Origin: Marinobacter sp. BW6 | GTDB taxonomy: Bacteria; Pseudomonadota; Gammaproteobacteria; Pseudomonadales; Oleiphilaceae | Assembly (NCBI RefSeq): GCF_008107725.1 | Contig: NZ_VIRN01000068.1 | Coordinates: 1 to 64,000, forward strand | DNA: 64,000 nucleotides | Direction: 5' to 3' | Shown here: positions 53,362 to 62,261 of the stretch, in pieces | How positions within the stretch are numbered: the first letter of the stretch is position 1 | Layout of the letters: each line of letters begins with the position of its first letter | Position numbers and translations under genes: made by a program | Notes under the pieces: model-generated | What the model was told of the DNA's origin: nothing | Databases searched by the model: none | Seen by the model: the letters and a program-made list of their open reading frames with translations, nothing else

Positions 53362-54570
53362 ATGAAACGCAAGATTTTAGGTCTATTTTCCGCATTGGCA
53401 CTGGTCTCTGCAGCGGGTCTGTTTACGGCTCATGCGGCAGAGAAACAGGAACGCGAAAACAGTCAGTTCGCACCAGACAACCCGGACCTGGCGGTGGCCA
53501 CCTTCGCCGGTGGCTGTTTCTGGTGTGTCGAGGCCGGGTACGAGAAGCGGGTGCCGGGCGTGGTGGAAGTCGTCTCGGGCTATTCTGGTGGGAAAGAGGC
53601 AAGCCCCTCCTATAAGCAGGTTGCCTCGGGGCAGACTGGCCATACCGAAGCGGTACAGGTCTATTACGACCCGAACGAAATGACATACGAGGGCTTGTTG
53701 CAGGCGCTCTGGCGGATGATGGATCCGACCGATAATCAGGGTCAGTTTGTGGATCGTGGCCAGCAGTATCGGCCGGCTATTTTCTACCATAACGCTGAGC
53801 AGAAGCGCCTGGCCGAAGCGGCCGTGGCAGAGTTGGAGGCTTCCGGAGTCTACGAGAAACCTGTGGTGATCGAAATCGTGCCATTTGAGAAATTCTACCC
53901 GGCCGAGGAATATCATCAGGATTACTACGACAAGAACCCGGTGCGCTACAACTTCTACACCTTCAACTCTGGCCGCTATCAGTTTATCGAGAAGGTGTAT
54001 GGTGAAGATTACGAGCTCGATTACACCCGGTTTCAGGAGAATGCCTCGGTGGATGCCAGTGACGACCTGGTGGGCAATGAGAGCGCCAGCACAGAGCCAG
54101 GTCAGATGGGCAGTGGCTTTAATCCCGGAAGCTTTGAAAAGCCGGATCAGGATGTCCTCAAACAGCGCCTGACCAACATGCAGTACGAGGTGACCCAGGA
54201 AGATGGTACTGAGCCGGCATACAACAACAAGTACTGGGATAACAAGAAGCCCGGCCTTTACGTCGATATCGTCTCGGGCGAGCCGCTGTTTTCCTCACGA
54301 GACAAGTACAAATCCGGCACCGGCTGGCCCAGCTTCACCCGGCCCATCACGTCAGACGCCGTAGTGGAGCATGAGGACAACTCGTTCTTCATGAACCGGA
54401 CGGAAATCCGCAGTGTCCACGCGGACTCCCATCTTGGCCATGTATTCAACGATGGTCCCGCGCCGACCGGCCTGCGCTACTGCATGAACTCCGCGGCGAT
54501 GGACTTTATCCCCCTTGAAGACATGGAGGCGGCAGGTTATGGCAAGTGGATCGAGGAGGTGAAACCGTAG
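53362..54570 (+). CDS. msrAB: Exported MsrA-MsrB methionine sulfoxide reductase fusion
   Basis: The 402-residue protein has a signal peptide (about 1-26, ending THAA), an MsrA domain (about 43-205; GCFWC at 51-55, catalytic Cys52) and an MsrB domain (about 265-395; [18 protein letters not shown], catalytic Cys374 in [11 protein letters not shown]). It should repair both S and R forms of methionine sulfoxide in the periplasm, like the last two domains of neisserial PilB but without the thioredoxin domain. The CxxC zinc pairs of many MsrB proteins are absent. AAGGAGAA precedes the ATG. It lies 79 bp after the kinase gene. Confidence 0.93.
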   Translation: MKRKILGLFSALALVSAAGLFTAHAAEKQERENSQFAPDNPDLAVATFAGGCFWCVEAGYEKRVPGVVEVVSGYSGGKEASPSYKQVASGQTGHTEAVQVYYDPNEMTYEGLLQALWRMMDPTDNQGQFVDRGQQYRPAIFYHNAEQKRLAEAAVAELEASGVYEKPVVIEIVPFEKFYPAEEYHQDYYDKNPVRYNFYTFNSGRYQFIEKVYGEDYELDYTRFQENASVDASDDLVGNESASTEPGQMGSGFNPGSFEKPDQDVLKQRLTNMQYEVTQEDGTEPAYNNKYWDNKKPGLYVDIVSGEPLFSSRDKYKSGTGWPSFTRPITSDAVVEHEDNSFFMNRTEIRSVHADSHLGHVFNDGPAPTGLRYCMNSAAMDFIPLEDMEAAGYGKWIEEVKP

Positions 54571-54583
54571 CCCGACATCAGAA

Positions 54584-55312
54584 TCACAGCCAGAGATCCG
54601 CTACTCGGGTCTCTCGGCTAAAATGATGTAACACCTGCGCCTGAAGAAGTTCGGCAGTGGCAACGGCATCAATCAGAGCGTTATGGGCCGCGTAGTGGGG
54701 AAGTCCATAGCGCAGCCGACTGTCGGCCAGGCGAATGGAAACGGGCTTTTTTCCCATCAGTTTTTGCCATCGCGATGGGTTTCGATCCGGATGAAGGTGG
54801 GCTTCAATAGCCATGGTGTCGATGACGGGAAACCGGATGCCCTCCCCCAGGCGCCATTGCAGGGCGACGTCGAAGAACGTCCTTTCAATATTGCGGTAGT
54901 GGACGACAGGAACCCGGCCGTTCAGGCAGGCAAACAAATCCTTCAGGATATCTTTCATATCCGGCGCGTTGTCGATGTCGCTGTGGGTAATGCCGTGGAT
55001 AGTAATGGAGGTTTGGTGCAGAGGGAGTTTCGGGCGCACGATCCAGTGTCGGGCTTTGCCCAGCTCGATGCCGTCCAGGGTGAAGGGCACCAGACCAATA
55101 CTGACAATGGAATGCCGGGTTGCATCAAGCCCGGTGGTCTCGAAATCCAGCGCGACCAGGGGAACCTCAGACAAAGGCGTGTCCGGAGACACGCACCCGC
55201 TCTCGTAAAAGGCTCTCAGAATCGGGGACTTGCTTTGCTCAGCCAGAGCTCCAAACTGCTCGGGCCACGGCAGGCTGGTTACAGGGTTCTCGGCCGTCTC
55301 TTCATTAGACAT
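54584..55312 (-). CDS. DnaQ-type 3'-5' exonuclease
   Basis: The 242-residue protein has a DEDDh exonuclease domain (about 45-225): ALDFETTGLDATRH, the Exo II region with NIERTFFD, and HNALIDAVAT for the final His and Asp. It resembles the epsilon subunit of DNA polymerase III but is a separate paralogue. It overlaps the preceding cNMP/CBS/DUF294 gene by 8 bp, a common pairing. In that context it may act on RNA or nucleotides in signalling rather than in replication; this is not established. Confidence 0.87.
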   Translation of the reverse strand: MSNEETAENPVTSLPWPEQFGALAEQSKSPILRAFYESGCVSPDTPLSEVPLVALDFETTGLDATRHSIVSIGLVPFTLDGIELGKARHWIVRPKLPLHQTSITIHGITHSDIDNAPDMKDILKDLFACLNGRVPVVHYRNIERTFFDVALQWRLGEGIRFPVIDTMAIEAHLHPDRNPSRWQKLMGKKPVSIRLADSRLRYGLPHYAAHNALIDAVATAELLQAQVLHHFSRETRVADLWL

Positions 55313-57179
55313 TACGGGCCACCCCGGCGTTGTACCGGAATTTCAAAAACTTCTGGGCACCGCTGACCACCTGAAATGCGTCCTTGAGGTGGCTGCGCTC
55401 AAACGGCGAGAGATCCTCGGGCCGAACATTGTTGTCCGGCTGCCGATCAGCCTCAATGGCCAGCGCCTGGTGCCGAATACGGACGATGGAGATGAACTCC
55501 AGAGCATCCCTGAGATTGCCCAGATCGTCGTCCAGCAGGAGCTTGGTGTTGCCAATGGCTTTCAGCCGTTCAAACGAGTTCTGTGCACGGGAGCCGCAGG
55601 CCAGGGCGTGAACCCGAATCAGATCCGACAGGGGCGCCGTTCCCCGACGTTTCAGGTTGAAGGTCTTCTGGTGCTTGCCATCTTCTTCCAACACGAATGT
55701 TCGGAAGAAGCCAATCGGGGGAGTGCGGTTCAGGGCATTGCGGGCCAGCATTGCCAGGAACCGCTGGCTGTTGCTGGCCTTGTCGGCCACCAGTGTCTTC
55801 AGCTGTTCGGCAAATTCGGTCTCCCCGTAGATGCCGTCCAGGTCAAAGAAAATATTGCTGTTTAACAGGGCTTCAGCTTTCGGATTATCAATCCAGTCGG
55901 TGAAGTAATCCTTCCAGACCCGCAATGGCTGCCGCCATTTTTTGTTGGTGGCCATGATGTCGCCGGTGCAATAGGTGTAACCGCAATCAGCGAGCCCATC
56001 GCTGACAAATTTTGCCAGCGCCATAAAATACTCATCGTGCTCTTCCGGCACGAAACTGTCGTCCAGGATCATGGCGTTGTCCTGGTCGGTAACCACCAGC
56101 TGCTCGTCGCGCGCCATGGAGCCAAGCGCCATAAAGCAGTAGGGAACGGGGGGCGGGCCCAGTTTCTCTTCACCCAATTCCAGCAGGCGCTGGGTAAAGC
56201 TGCGCCCGATGCCGGCCATGGCACTGCCGATCATATGGGAGTTGGCATCCTCGTTAACCATACGAACGAAGCTGTCGCGCACATCCTCGCTGATTTTCTT
56301 CAGGCCTTTGACATCATGCTGATGGTAAATGTTGCTGACCAGGTACAGGCTGCTCTGGCTCTCGTATTTCACGATGTCGGACAGTGCGATTACGCCCCGA
56401 ACTTCATCCCGATCCATCACCGGAAGATGATGCACGTTGTTGTGCAGCATTGTGAGCATGGCCTCGAATATGAACATACTCGAGCGGATGGAAATCGGGT
56501 TTTTCGACATGATGTCGCTGATGGGGGTTTCCGATGCCAAGGCCTCGCTGAGAGCACGGGTGCGCAGATCCCGATCAGTAATGATGCCCTTGAGCAAGGG
56601 CTTATCGCCTTCCTCGTCCATCAACAACAGGGCAGAGACGCCCTGTTCGGTCATTATCCGGGCGGCTTCCTGGAGACGAACGGTACAGGGCGCCGAAACA
56701 GGCTCGCGGGAAATCAGCCGGGTGACCTTGGACGTCATCAGCTGGTTGGATTTTTCCCGTCTGGATAACGCGGATCTCAGGCGGCTTCGGTCTTCCACCT
56801 CGACGAAATCTGCAAAGCCATCGTCGTTTTCCCAGAGGTACTGAAAAGTTTCGTAAGGGATCTTGTAGAGTAAAGAGTCTTCCAGGGCCTTGGCTGGGAA
56901 GCGCACCTTCCTGTTCATCAGCAGGCCGAACTGGCCAAAAACTTCACCTTCGCTGATCCGGTTATACAGTTCTCCCGATCGTCGATAGATCTCGACAGCG
57001 CCGCTGCGAACATAAAAAAGCCAGCTACTGGGGTCGCCGAACTCCAGGATTTGGCTTCCGGCCTTGAAATACACAACCTCGATGTCGCCAACCACTCGGT
57101 CGAGCATCTCCTCGGCCATCTCGTCAAACGGCGGGTATTGTGCCAGGTGATTGCGGATGTCGATGAGCTCGGCCTGCAT
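55305..57179 (-). CDS. cNMP-binding/CBS/DUF294 putative nucleotidyltransferase
   Basis: The 624-residue protein has a cyclic-nucleotide-binding domain (about 10-120), two CBS repeats (about 160-280), a DUF294 nucleotidyltransferase-like domain (about 315-455; GSMARDEQLVVTDQDNAMIL) and a DUF294 C-terminal domain. The G-S-x-x-R-x-E...D-x-D pattern is the active-site form of GlnD-like nucleotidyltransferases. It probably modifies a protein or nucleotide under control of cyclic nucleotide and adenylate binding; the target is unknown. CAGGGAG lies four bases before the ATG. It is cotranscribed with the DnaQ-type gene. Confidence 0.9.
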   Translation of the reverse strand: MQAELIDIRNHLAQYPPFDEMAEEMLDRVVGDIEVVYFKAGSQILEFGDPSSWLFYVRSGAVEIYRRSGELYNRISEGEVFGQFGLLMNRKVRFPAKALEDSLLYKIPYETFQYLWENDDGFADFVEVEDRSRLRSALSRREKSNQLMTSKVTRLISREPVSAPCTVRLQEAARIMTEQGVSALLLMDEEGDKPLLKGIITDRDLRTRALSEALASETPISDIMSKNPISIRSSMFIFEAMLTMLHNNVHHLPVMDRDEVRGVIALSDIVKYESQSSLYLVSNIYHQHDVKGLKKISEDVRDSFVRMVNEDANSHMIGSAMAGIGRSFTQRLLELGEEKLGPPPVPYCFMALGSMARDEQLVVTDQDNAMILDDSFVPEEHDEYFMALAKFVSDGLADCGYTYCTGDIMATNKKWRQPLRVWKDYFTDWIDNPKAEALLNSNIFFDLDGIYGETEFAEQLKTLVADKASNSQRFLAMLARNALNRTPPIGFFRTFVLEEDGKHQKTFNLKRRGTAPLSDLIRVHALACGSRAQNSFERLKAIGNTKLLLDDDLGNLRDALEFISIVRIRHQALAIEADRQPDNNVRPEDLSPFERSHLKDAFQVVSGAQKFLKFRYNAGVARNV

Positions 57180-57315
57180 AAAACTCCCTGTTCTGGCGAA
57201 GAAAAATGATTGTTAGCCATGGAATATAGCAGTGGCAGAGGCCTGCGGCCATGTCGACCTTTGATGGATTTCATTGACCACTTACCCCGGTGTTGCTAGC
57301 CTTGCCACACTTTTT
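57180..57315 (+). promoter_or_regulatory. Promoter region upstream of the cobalamin riboswitch
   Basis: This is the 5' part of the 479-bp gap between the divergent DUF294 and btuB genes; the riboswitch fills the middle (57316-57512). No gene was seen in this stretch, and no clear promoter hexamers could be assigned for either direction. Confidence 0.4.
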
Positions 57316-57512
57316 TCAGGTGTCCGTCGCAAAGCGCGACGGGTGAAACGGGAAATCGGTGAGCCTGGTTACGCCAGCGCAAGTCCGATGCTGCCCCCGC
57401 AACGGTAAGCAGGACAACGGCAATCTGTGCGCCACTGTGTCGCCACGACATGGGAAGGTGATTGCCCGGGAACCTCAGGTTCCGCCTGCCAGCCCGGAGA
57501 CCGGCCTGGAAA
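57316..57512 (+). ncRNA. Cobalamin (adenosylcobalamin-type) riboswitch
   Basis: The leader shows the conserved elements in order: GGGAA and CGGTG near 57350-57362, the core CCCCCGCAACGGTAAGC near 57394-57410, CCACTG near 57432, GGGAAGGTG near 57452, and the B12 box GCCAGCCCGGAGACCGGCC near 57488-57506. It lies about 150 bp before btuB. Binding of cobalamin should lower expression of the btu genes. The boundaries are approximate. Confidence 0.95.
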
Positions 57513-57658
57513 AACACCCGATGTTGCGGTGGGCGACCTGGGTGGGTGATATGCCGGTTCCGCTTTCCTGACACCAGTCTACCGCCTGCCCCCATTCCCT
57601 GTTCCGCAACAAAACCCAGATTCCCGTGCGGGTGCGCGCGGAGTGCGGAGCAAGCTTC

Positions 57659-59497
57659 ATGTTCAGAATTCAAAGCCCTGTTGTACTGGCCGGCGTTGCC
57701 ATGGCCGCCCTGCCTCTGGCCGTTTCGGCCCAGTCTGCCTCAGAGAACGACGCCCTGGATCCGATCGTGGTTACCGCGACACTGGGGCCGAAGACGGTTG
57801 GTGAGAGTCTGTCTTCGGTTACGGTAATCGAGAAGGAGGATATCGATCGGCAACAGCCCGCGGAATTCCGCGACCTGCTGCGCGCGCAGCCGGGAATCAA
57901 CGTGGTGTCGGACGGCAGTTACGGCAAAACCACCAGCGTATTCCTGCGTGGCGCGGGAAGCTCAGGTACAGTGCTTCTTCTCGATGGTATCCGACTGCGC
58001 TCTGCCTCTGCGGGCATCCCGCCCTGGCAGTTTTTGCCTCCGGAATTGATGGAGCGGGTTGAACTGGTTCGGGGCGCGAAGAGCTCCCTCTACGGTGCCG
58101 ATGCGGTCGGTGGTGTCATCCAGGCGTTCACGCTGGAGCCTGAGGCCGGGCGCCAGGGTTGGGGCGAACTAAAGGGTGGCTCCCATGAAACCCGTGAGGT
58201 GACTGCCGGATTAGCTGGCCGGGAGGGCCGTTCCTCGTTCCTGGCCAGTGGCGTCTATTCGGACACCGATGGCACCAATCTGAGAGATGGCGGTGAAGAC
58301 AAGGGTTTTCAAAACACCGGTGGCCTGGCGAAGCTGAGCCACAGTTTTGACCAGGGCGGCGGCGCAGGGCTGACGGTGTTCCAGTCTGAAGGCAACACCG
58401 AGTTTGAAGGCGGTGATACCGATTTCCTGATCCGTGCCATGGGTCTGCATCTGGAGGCTGTTGCCAGTGACTACTGGCGCACGCGGATCCAGTTCTCGGA
58501 AGCCCGCGACGAACAGGATACCTTTGGAGCCAATCCCAGCACTTTCGACACACTGTCTCGTTCCGCTCGCTGGGAAAACACCCTGACCGCCGGTGTTCAT
58601 GAGCTGGTTCTGGGTACCGAGGTCATGATTGATGAAGTGGACGGCACCAGCGATTTCACGGAAGACAGCAGGACCAACAGTGCGGTCTTTGGCCAGGGTC
58701 GTCTGAACTTTGATGCTACCGATCTGATGTTCAGTCTGCGTCTTGATGACAACGAGGCATACGGCAAAGAGGAGACTGGCGGCGTGGCCTTCGGTCACCA
58801 GCTGGATCGCGCCCATCGTTTTCGTCTCAGCTATGCCACGTCATTCCGGGCGCCAACCTTTAATGATCTCTATCTGACAGTACCCTTCTACACTGGCAAT
58901 CCCGACCTCGATGCGGAAGAGGGGCAGATGGTCGAGGCGGGCTTCTCGGGACGATATGACGTCTGGTTCTGGGACATTGCGCTCTATCATAACGATGTGA
59001 AAGACCTGATTACCTACGTCTCTGACCCGGTGACGTTTGAGGGCACCATGGAAAACGTTGAGACGGCCAGAATTCGTGGCGTTGAGGTTTCTTCCGGTAT
59101 TGAGACTGCTGACTGGAACCTGTCGGCAGCGGTAACCTACGCGGATACCGAGAACCGCGATACCGGCGCACGTTTACCGCGCCGCGCGGAAAAGAATGTG
59201 CGTTTGGATGTTGATCGCCTGTTTTCTCAGTGGTCTGTGGGAGCCAGCTTTATCGCCGAGAGTGACCGCTATAACGATGCCGCGAATACCAGTCTGCTGC
59301 CAGGCTATGGCACTGTGGACTTGAGGGCTGCCTGGACCTTTCAGCCTGGCTGGTCGGCCTCGTTCAAGGTGGATAACGTATTGGACCGTCGCTATGCCAC
59401 CAGCATCGGATATGACAGTGCGACCTTCGCGCCTTTCGACTATCTGGCCGCCGGCCGCACCTTCATGGCCTCGGTGCGCTATGATTTCCAGCAGTAA
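57659..59497 (+). CDS. btuB: TonB-dependent vitamin B12 receptor
   Basis: The 612-residue outer-membrane protein has a signal peptide (about 1-24, ending AVSAQ), a TonB box region DPIVVTATLG, a plug domain (about 40-150; GINVVSDGSYGKTTSVFLRG) and a beta-barrel ending in YDFQQ. Its placement after a cobalamin riboswitch and before btuFCD makes B12 uptake the clear role. GCGGAG lies eight bases before the ATG at 57659; an in-frame start 11 codons upstream has weaker support. Confidence 0.95.
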   Translation: MFRIQSPVVLAGVAMAALPLAVSAQSASENDALDPIVVTATLGPKTVGESLSSVTVIEKEDIDRQQPAEFRDLLRAQPGINVVSDGSYGKTTSVFLRGAGSSGTVLLLDGIRLRSASAGIPPWQFLPPELMERVELVRGAKSSLYGADAVGGVIQAFTLEPEAGRQGWGELKGGSHETREVTAGLAGREGRSSFLASGVYSDTDGTNLRDGGEDKGFQNTGGLAKLSHSFDQGGGAGLTVFQSEGNTEFEGGDTDFLIRAMGLHLEAVASDYWRTRIQFSEARDEQDTFGANPSTFDTLSRSARWENTLTAGVHELVLGTEVMIDEVDGTSDFTEDSRTNSAVFGQGRLNFDATDLMFSLRLDDNEAYGKEETGGVAFGHQLDRAHRFRLSYATSFRAPTFNDLYLTVPFYTGNPDLDAEEGQMVEAGFSGRYDVWFWDIALYHNDVKDLITYVSDPVTFEGTMENVETARIRGVEVSSGIETADWNLSAAVTYADTENRDTGARLPRRAEKNVRLDVDRLFSQWSVGASFIAESDRYNDAANTSLLPGYGTVDLRAAWTFQPGWSASFKVDNVLDRRYATSIGYDSATFAPFDYLAAGRTFMASVRYDFQQ

Positions 59498-59527
59498 ATT
59501 CACCGATCTGAGAGGCTCCCGCCGTCC

Positions 59528-60412
59528 ATGAGGCACCTCGGGTTCGCTGTGCTGTGTGTACTGTCTCTGCTTGCGCCCTCGTTGGCGCAGGCACAGGGAC
59601 CCTGTGCACACGACGCGTTGAACCAGAAGGTATGCGTGGCTGATCCCGCCCAACGTGTTGTCTCCCTGTCACCCGGCGCTACGGAGCTGCTGTTCTCCGC
59701 AGGCGCCAGTGCCAAGGTAGTGGCGGTGAGCGCCTGGAGCGACTATCCGGCAGAGGCTGCGGATTTGCCGCAAGTGGGCGACAGCAATCGCCTGGATCTG
59801 GAAGCCATTGTTTCGCTGGCACCGGACCTGGTGGTGGCCTGGGTGGATGGCAATTCCCGTAGCCAACTGGAACGGCTGTCAGACCTTGGCATTCCCGTTT
59901 TCTGGCTTGCTCCGCGGACGTTTGACGACATTGCCATGGCGGTGTCGGATCTGGCGTTGCTGACGGGGTCACCGGATCTCGGCAATGAACGGGCCGAAGC
60001 GTTTCGTGCAGAAATGGCCACGCTGAAAGCTCAGTATGCCGATGCCAGACCGGTTAAGGTGTTCTACCAGATATGGGACCAGCCGTTAATGACCGTGAAC
60101 CGGGAAGAGCTGATCAGCAAGGCCATAACCCTGTGCGGCGGCGTGAATGTGTTCGGCGAGCTGCCGCGGCTGGTGCCCCGGATCAGTCGGGAGGCGGTTC
60201 TGGAAGCCAACCCCGAAGCCATTATTACTGCCGGATCGTCGGATGACAGGCAGTGGCTGGAAGCCTGGCGTGAGTTTCCGAGCCTGGCAGCGATAGCCGC
60301 CGGCAACCTCTTCCTCGAACCGCCTGACCTGCTGGCGCGCCCTACGCTTCGCATGGCAGACGGCGCCAGACACCTGTGCCAGACCCTGGAGCAGGCCCGT
60401 GCCAATCTCTAG
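59528..60412 (+). CDS. btuF: Cobalamin-binding periplasmic protein
   Basis: The 294-residue protein has a signal peptide (about 1-23, SLAQAQ) and the BtuF-type fold: RVVSLSPGATELLFSAGA, the DYPAEAADLPQVGD segment and LDLEAIVSLAPDLVVAW. It delivers cobalamin to BtuCD. Its gene follows btuB by 30 bp and overlaps btuC by 14 bp. The ribosome site before the ATG is weak. Context supports B12 over siderophore. Confidence 0.92.
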   Translation: MRHLGFAVLCVLSLLAPSLAQAQGPCAHDALNQKVCVADPAQRVVSLSPGATELLFSAGASAKVVAVSAWSDYPAEAADLPQVGDSNRLDLEAIVSLAPDLVVAWVDGNSRSQLERLSDLGIPVFWLAPRTFDDIAMAVSDLALLTGSPDLGNERAEAFRAEMATLKAQYADARPVKVFYQIWDQPLMTVNREELISKAITLCGGVNVFGELPRLVPRISREAVLEANPEAIITAGSSDDRQWLEAWREFPSLAAIAAGNLFLEPPDLLARPTLRMADGARHLCQTLEQARANL

Positions 60413-61373
60413 CCCTTACAAACCACTCCTGATGCTGCTGATCGCAGGGTTTCTGGCGGCTCTGCTCTCCGTCAGTATTGGCAGCACGGCCATCGGTTTT
60501 GAAGACACTCTGCGGGTGATAACCGGCAGTGGCACTGATCTGCAGCAAACGCTGATTCTGGAGCTCCGGCTGCCCCGCACCCTGAGCGCGTTCGCGACCG
60601 GTGGTTTGCTGGCCGTGGCCGGGGCTTTGATGCAGGTTCTGTTGCGAAACCCTCTGGCTGATCCTTATGTGTTGGGGCTCTCTGGTGGCGCGGCAGTGGG
60701 CGCGTTACTGGCCATGCTGGCCGGCGCTGCCGGTTTTCTGGTATCCGGCTCCGCCTTTGCCGGCGCCATGCTGGCCACCCTGATGGTGTTTGGTCTGGCC
60801 CACGGCAGCGGCAGTTGGACCCCATCGCGGCTGTTACTCACCGGTGTGGTAGTCGCCGCCGGCTGGGGCGCCATCATTACCCTGATCCTTTCGATGACCC
60901 CGGCCAGCCGGTTGCCGGGTATGTTGTACTGGCTGATGGGCGATCTTTCCCACGCGGCCACTCCGTGGCCGGGAATGATCATTCTTGTGCTGGTATGCCT
61001 GATGGTGTTTCCGCTGGGCCGGGCCCTGAACGTGCTGGCACGGGGCTCCCTGCAGGCGGCGGCCTTGGGCGTGTCGGTGCGGCCGCTGGAATGGTCGATC
61101 TACCTGATGGCCAGCCTGCTGACCGCAACCGCCGTCACCATGGCCGGTTCGGTTGGCTTTGTTGGCCTGGTGGTGCCGCACATGTTGAGGTTGGTGCTGG
61201 GTAACGACCAGCGGCTGATTCTGCCGGCCTGCGCATTGGCTGGCGGCACGCTGCTGGTGCTGGCGGACACCCTGGCGCGGGTGGTCATCGCACCGGAACA
61301 GTTGCCGGTTGGCGTGATCACCGCGCTGATCGGCGTCCCGACCTTCCTGTATCTGCTGTATAGGAGCCGATGA
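60399..61373 (+). CDS. btuC: Cobalamin ABC transporter permease
   Basis: The 324-residue FecCD-family permease has about nine to ten membrane segments and the motif LRLPRTLSAFATGGLLAVAG followed by LRNPLADPYVLG, typical of BtuC/FecC. It forms the inner-membrane channel for cobalamin with BtuD. A GTG start at 60399 is supported by GGAG seven bases upstream and lies inside the btuF end, indicating coupling. Confidence 0.93.
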   Translation: MPISSPYKPLLMLLIAGFLAALLSVSIGSTAIGFEDTLRVITGSGTDLQQTLILELRLPRTLSAFATGGLLAVAGALMQVLLRNPLADPYVLGLSGGAAVGALLAMLAGAAGFLVSGSAFAGAMLATLMVFGLAHGSGSWTPSRLLLTGVVVAAGWGAIITLILSMTPASRLPGMLYWLMGDLSHAATPWPGMIILVLVCLMVFPLGRALNVLARGSLQAAALGVSVRPLEWSIYLMASLLTATAVTMAGSVGFVGLVVPHMLRLVLGNDQRLILPACALAGGTLLVLADTLARVVIAPEQLPVGVITALIGVPTFLYLLYRSR

Positions 61374-62137
61374 TGACACGCCTGACCACCGAAGCGCTGA
61401 TCATCGACATTCCGGGGCGCGCCTCCGGCGTACCCCTGAATCTGGCCATCGAACCGGGACAGGTCTGGGGTGTACTTGGCCCTAACGGCGTCGGCAAAAC
61501 CACCTTGTTGCATACCCTGGCGGGATTGCGGGAGCCCAGAAGCGGACAAATGCTGCTCAACGGAACTCCACTGGTGGATATTCGCCGCAAAACCGTCTCG
61601 CAACGGATGGGGCTCGTATTTCAGGACCGGCAGGATGGTTTCCCGGCGACCGTGCTGGAAACCGCCCTGATCGGCCGCCATCCCTGGTTGTCACCCTGGC
61701 AGATGGAGAGTGGTGAGGATCTCGCCATTGCGGAACGGGCTCTGGAAACGCTGGATGTGATCCACCTGAAAGATCGCCTGGTGAACACACTATCCGGCGG
61801 CGAACGCCAGCGGGTAGCCATTGCCACCCTGATGACCCAAAGCCCGGAAATCTGGCTTCTGGACGAGCCGACCAATCACCTAGATTTACAGCACCAGACC
61901 GCCGTTATGAAGCTGCTGCGCCAGCAGGCGGCCTGCGACCGGGCTGTCTTCATGTGCCTCCACGACCTGAACCTGGCCGCCCGATGGTGCGACCAGATCC
62001 TCCTGCTGTACCCCGACGGCCAGGCCTGCTGGGGCCCGGCCCGCGACATGCTGGTGACCTCAGCACTCGAAAGCCTTTTTGGCCAGCGCCTGCTGTCGGC
62101 CGAACTGGATGGTTTTCCGGTGTTTGTGCCGGGCTAA
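61370..62137 (+). CDS. btuD: Cobalamin ABC transporter ATP-binding protein
   Basis: The 255-residue ATPase has Walker A GPNGVGKTTLL, Q-loop FQDRQ, signature LSGGERQRVAIA, Walker B IWLLDEPTNHLD and the H-loop CLHDLN. Its ATG overlaps the btuC stop by 4 bp, with AGGAG just before; a second ATG directly follows. It completes the btuBFCD uptake operon. No cobalamin biosynthesis genes follow. Confidence 0.93.
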   Translation: MMTRLTTEALIIDIPGRASGVPLNLAIEPGQVWGVLGPNGVGKTTLLHTLAGLREPRSGQMLLNGTPLVDIRRKTVSQRMGLVFQDRQDGFPATVLETALIGRHPWLSPWQMESGEDLAIAERALETLDVIHLKDRLVNTLSGGERQRVAIATLMTQSPEIWLLDEPTNHLDLQHQTAVMKLLRQQAACDRAVFMCLHDLNLAARWCDQILLLYPDGQACWGPARDMLVTSALESLFGQRLLSAELDGFPVFVPG

Positions 62138-62261
62138 CCATGCAGCAGACTCGGCGGCACCCATAGCAACGCCTTTTAGTTTTGTATGCTTCTGTTGTCT
62201 CGCAGTTTTTTGGTTCGCCAGCTGGAAGTTATTCACTCTATGGGGCCTTTTGCCCGTGCCC

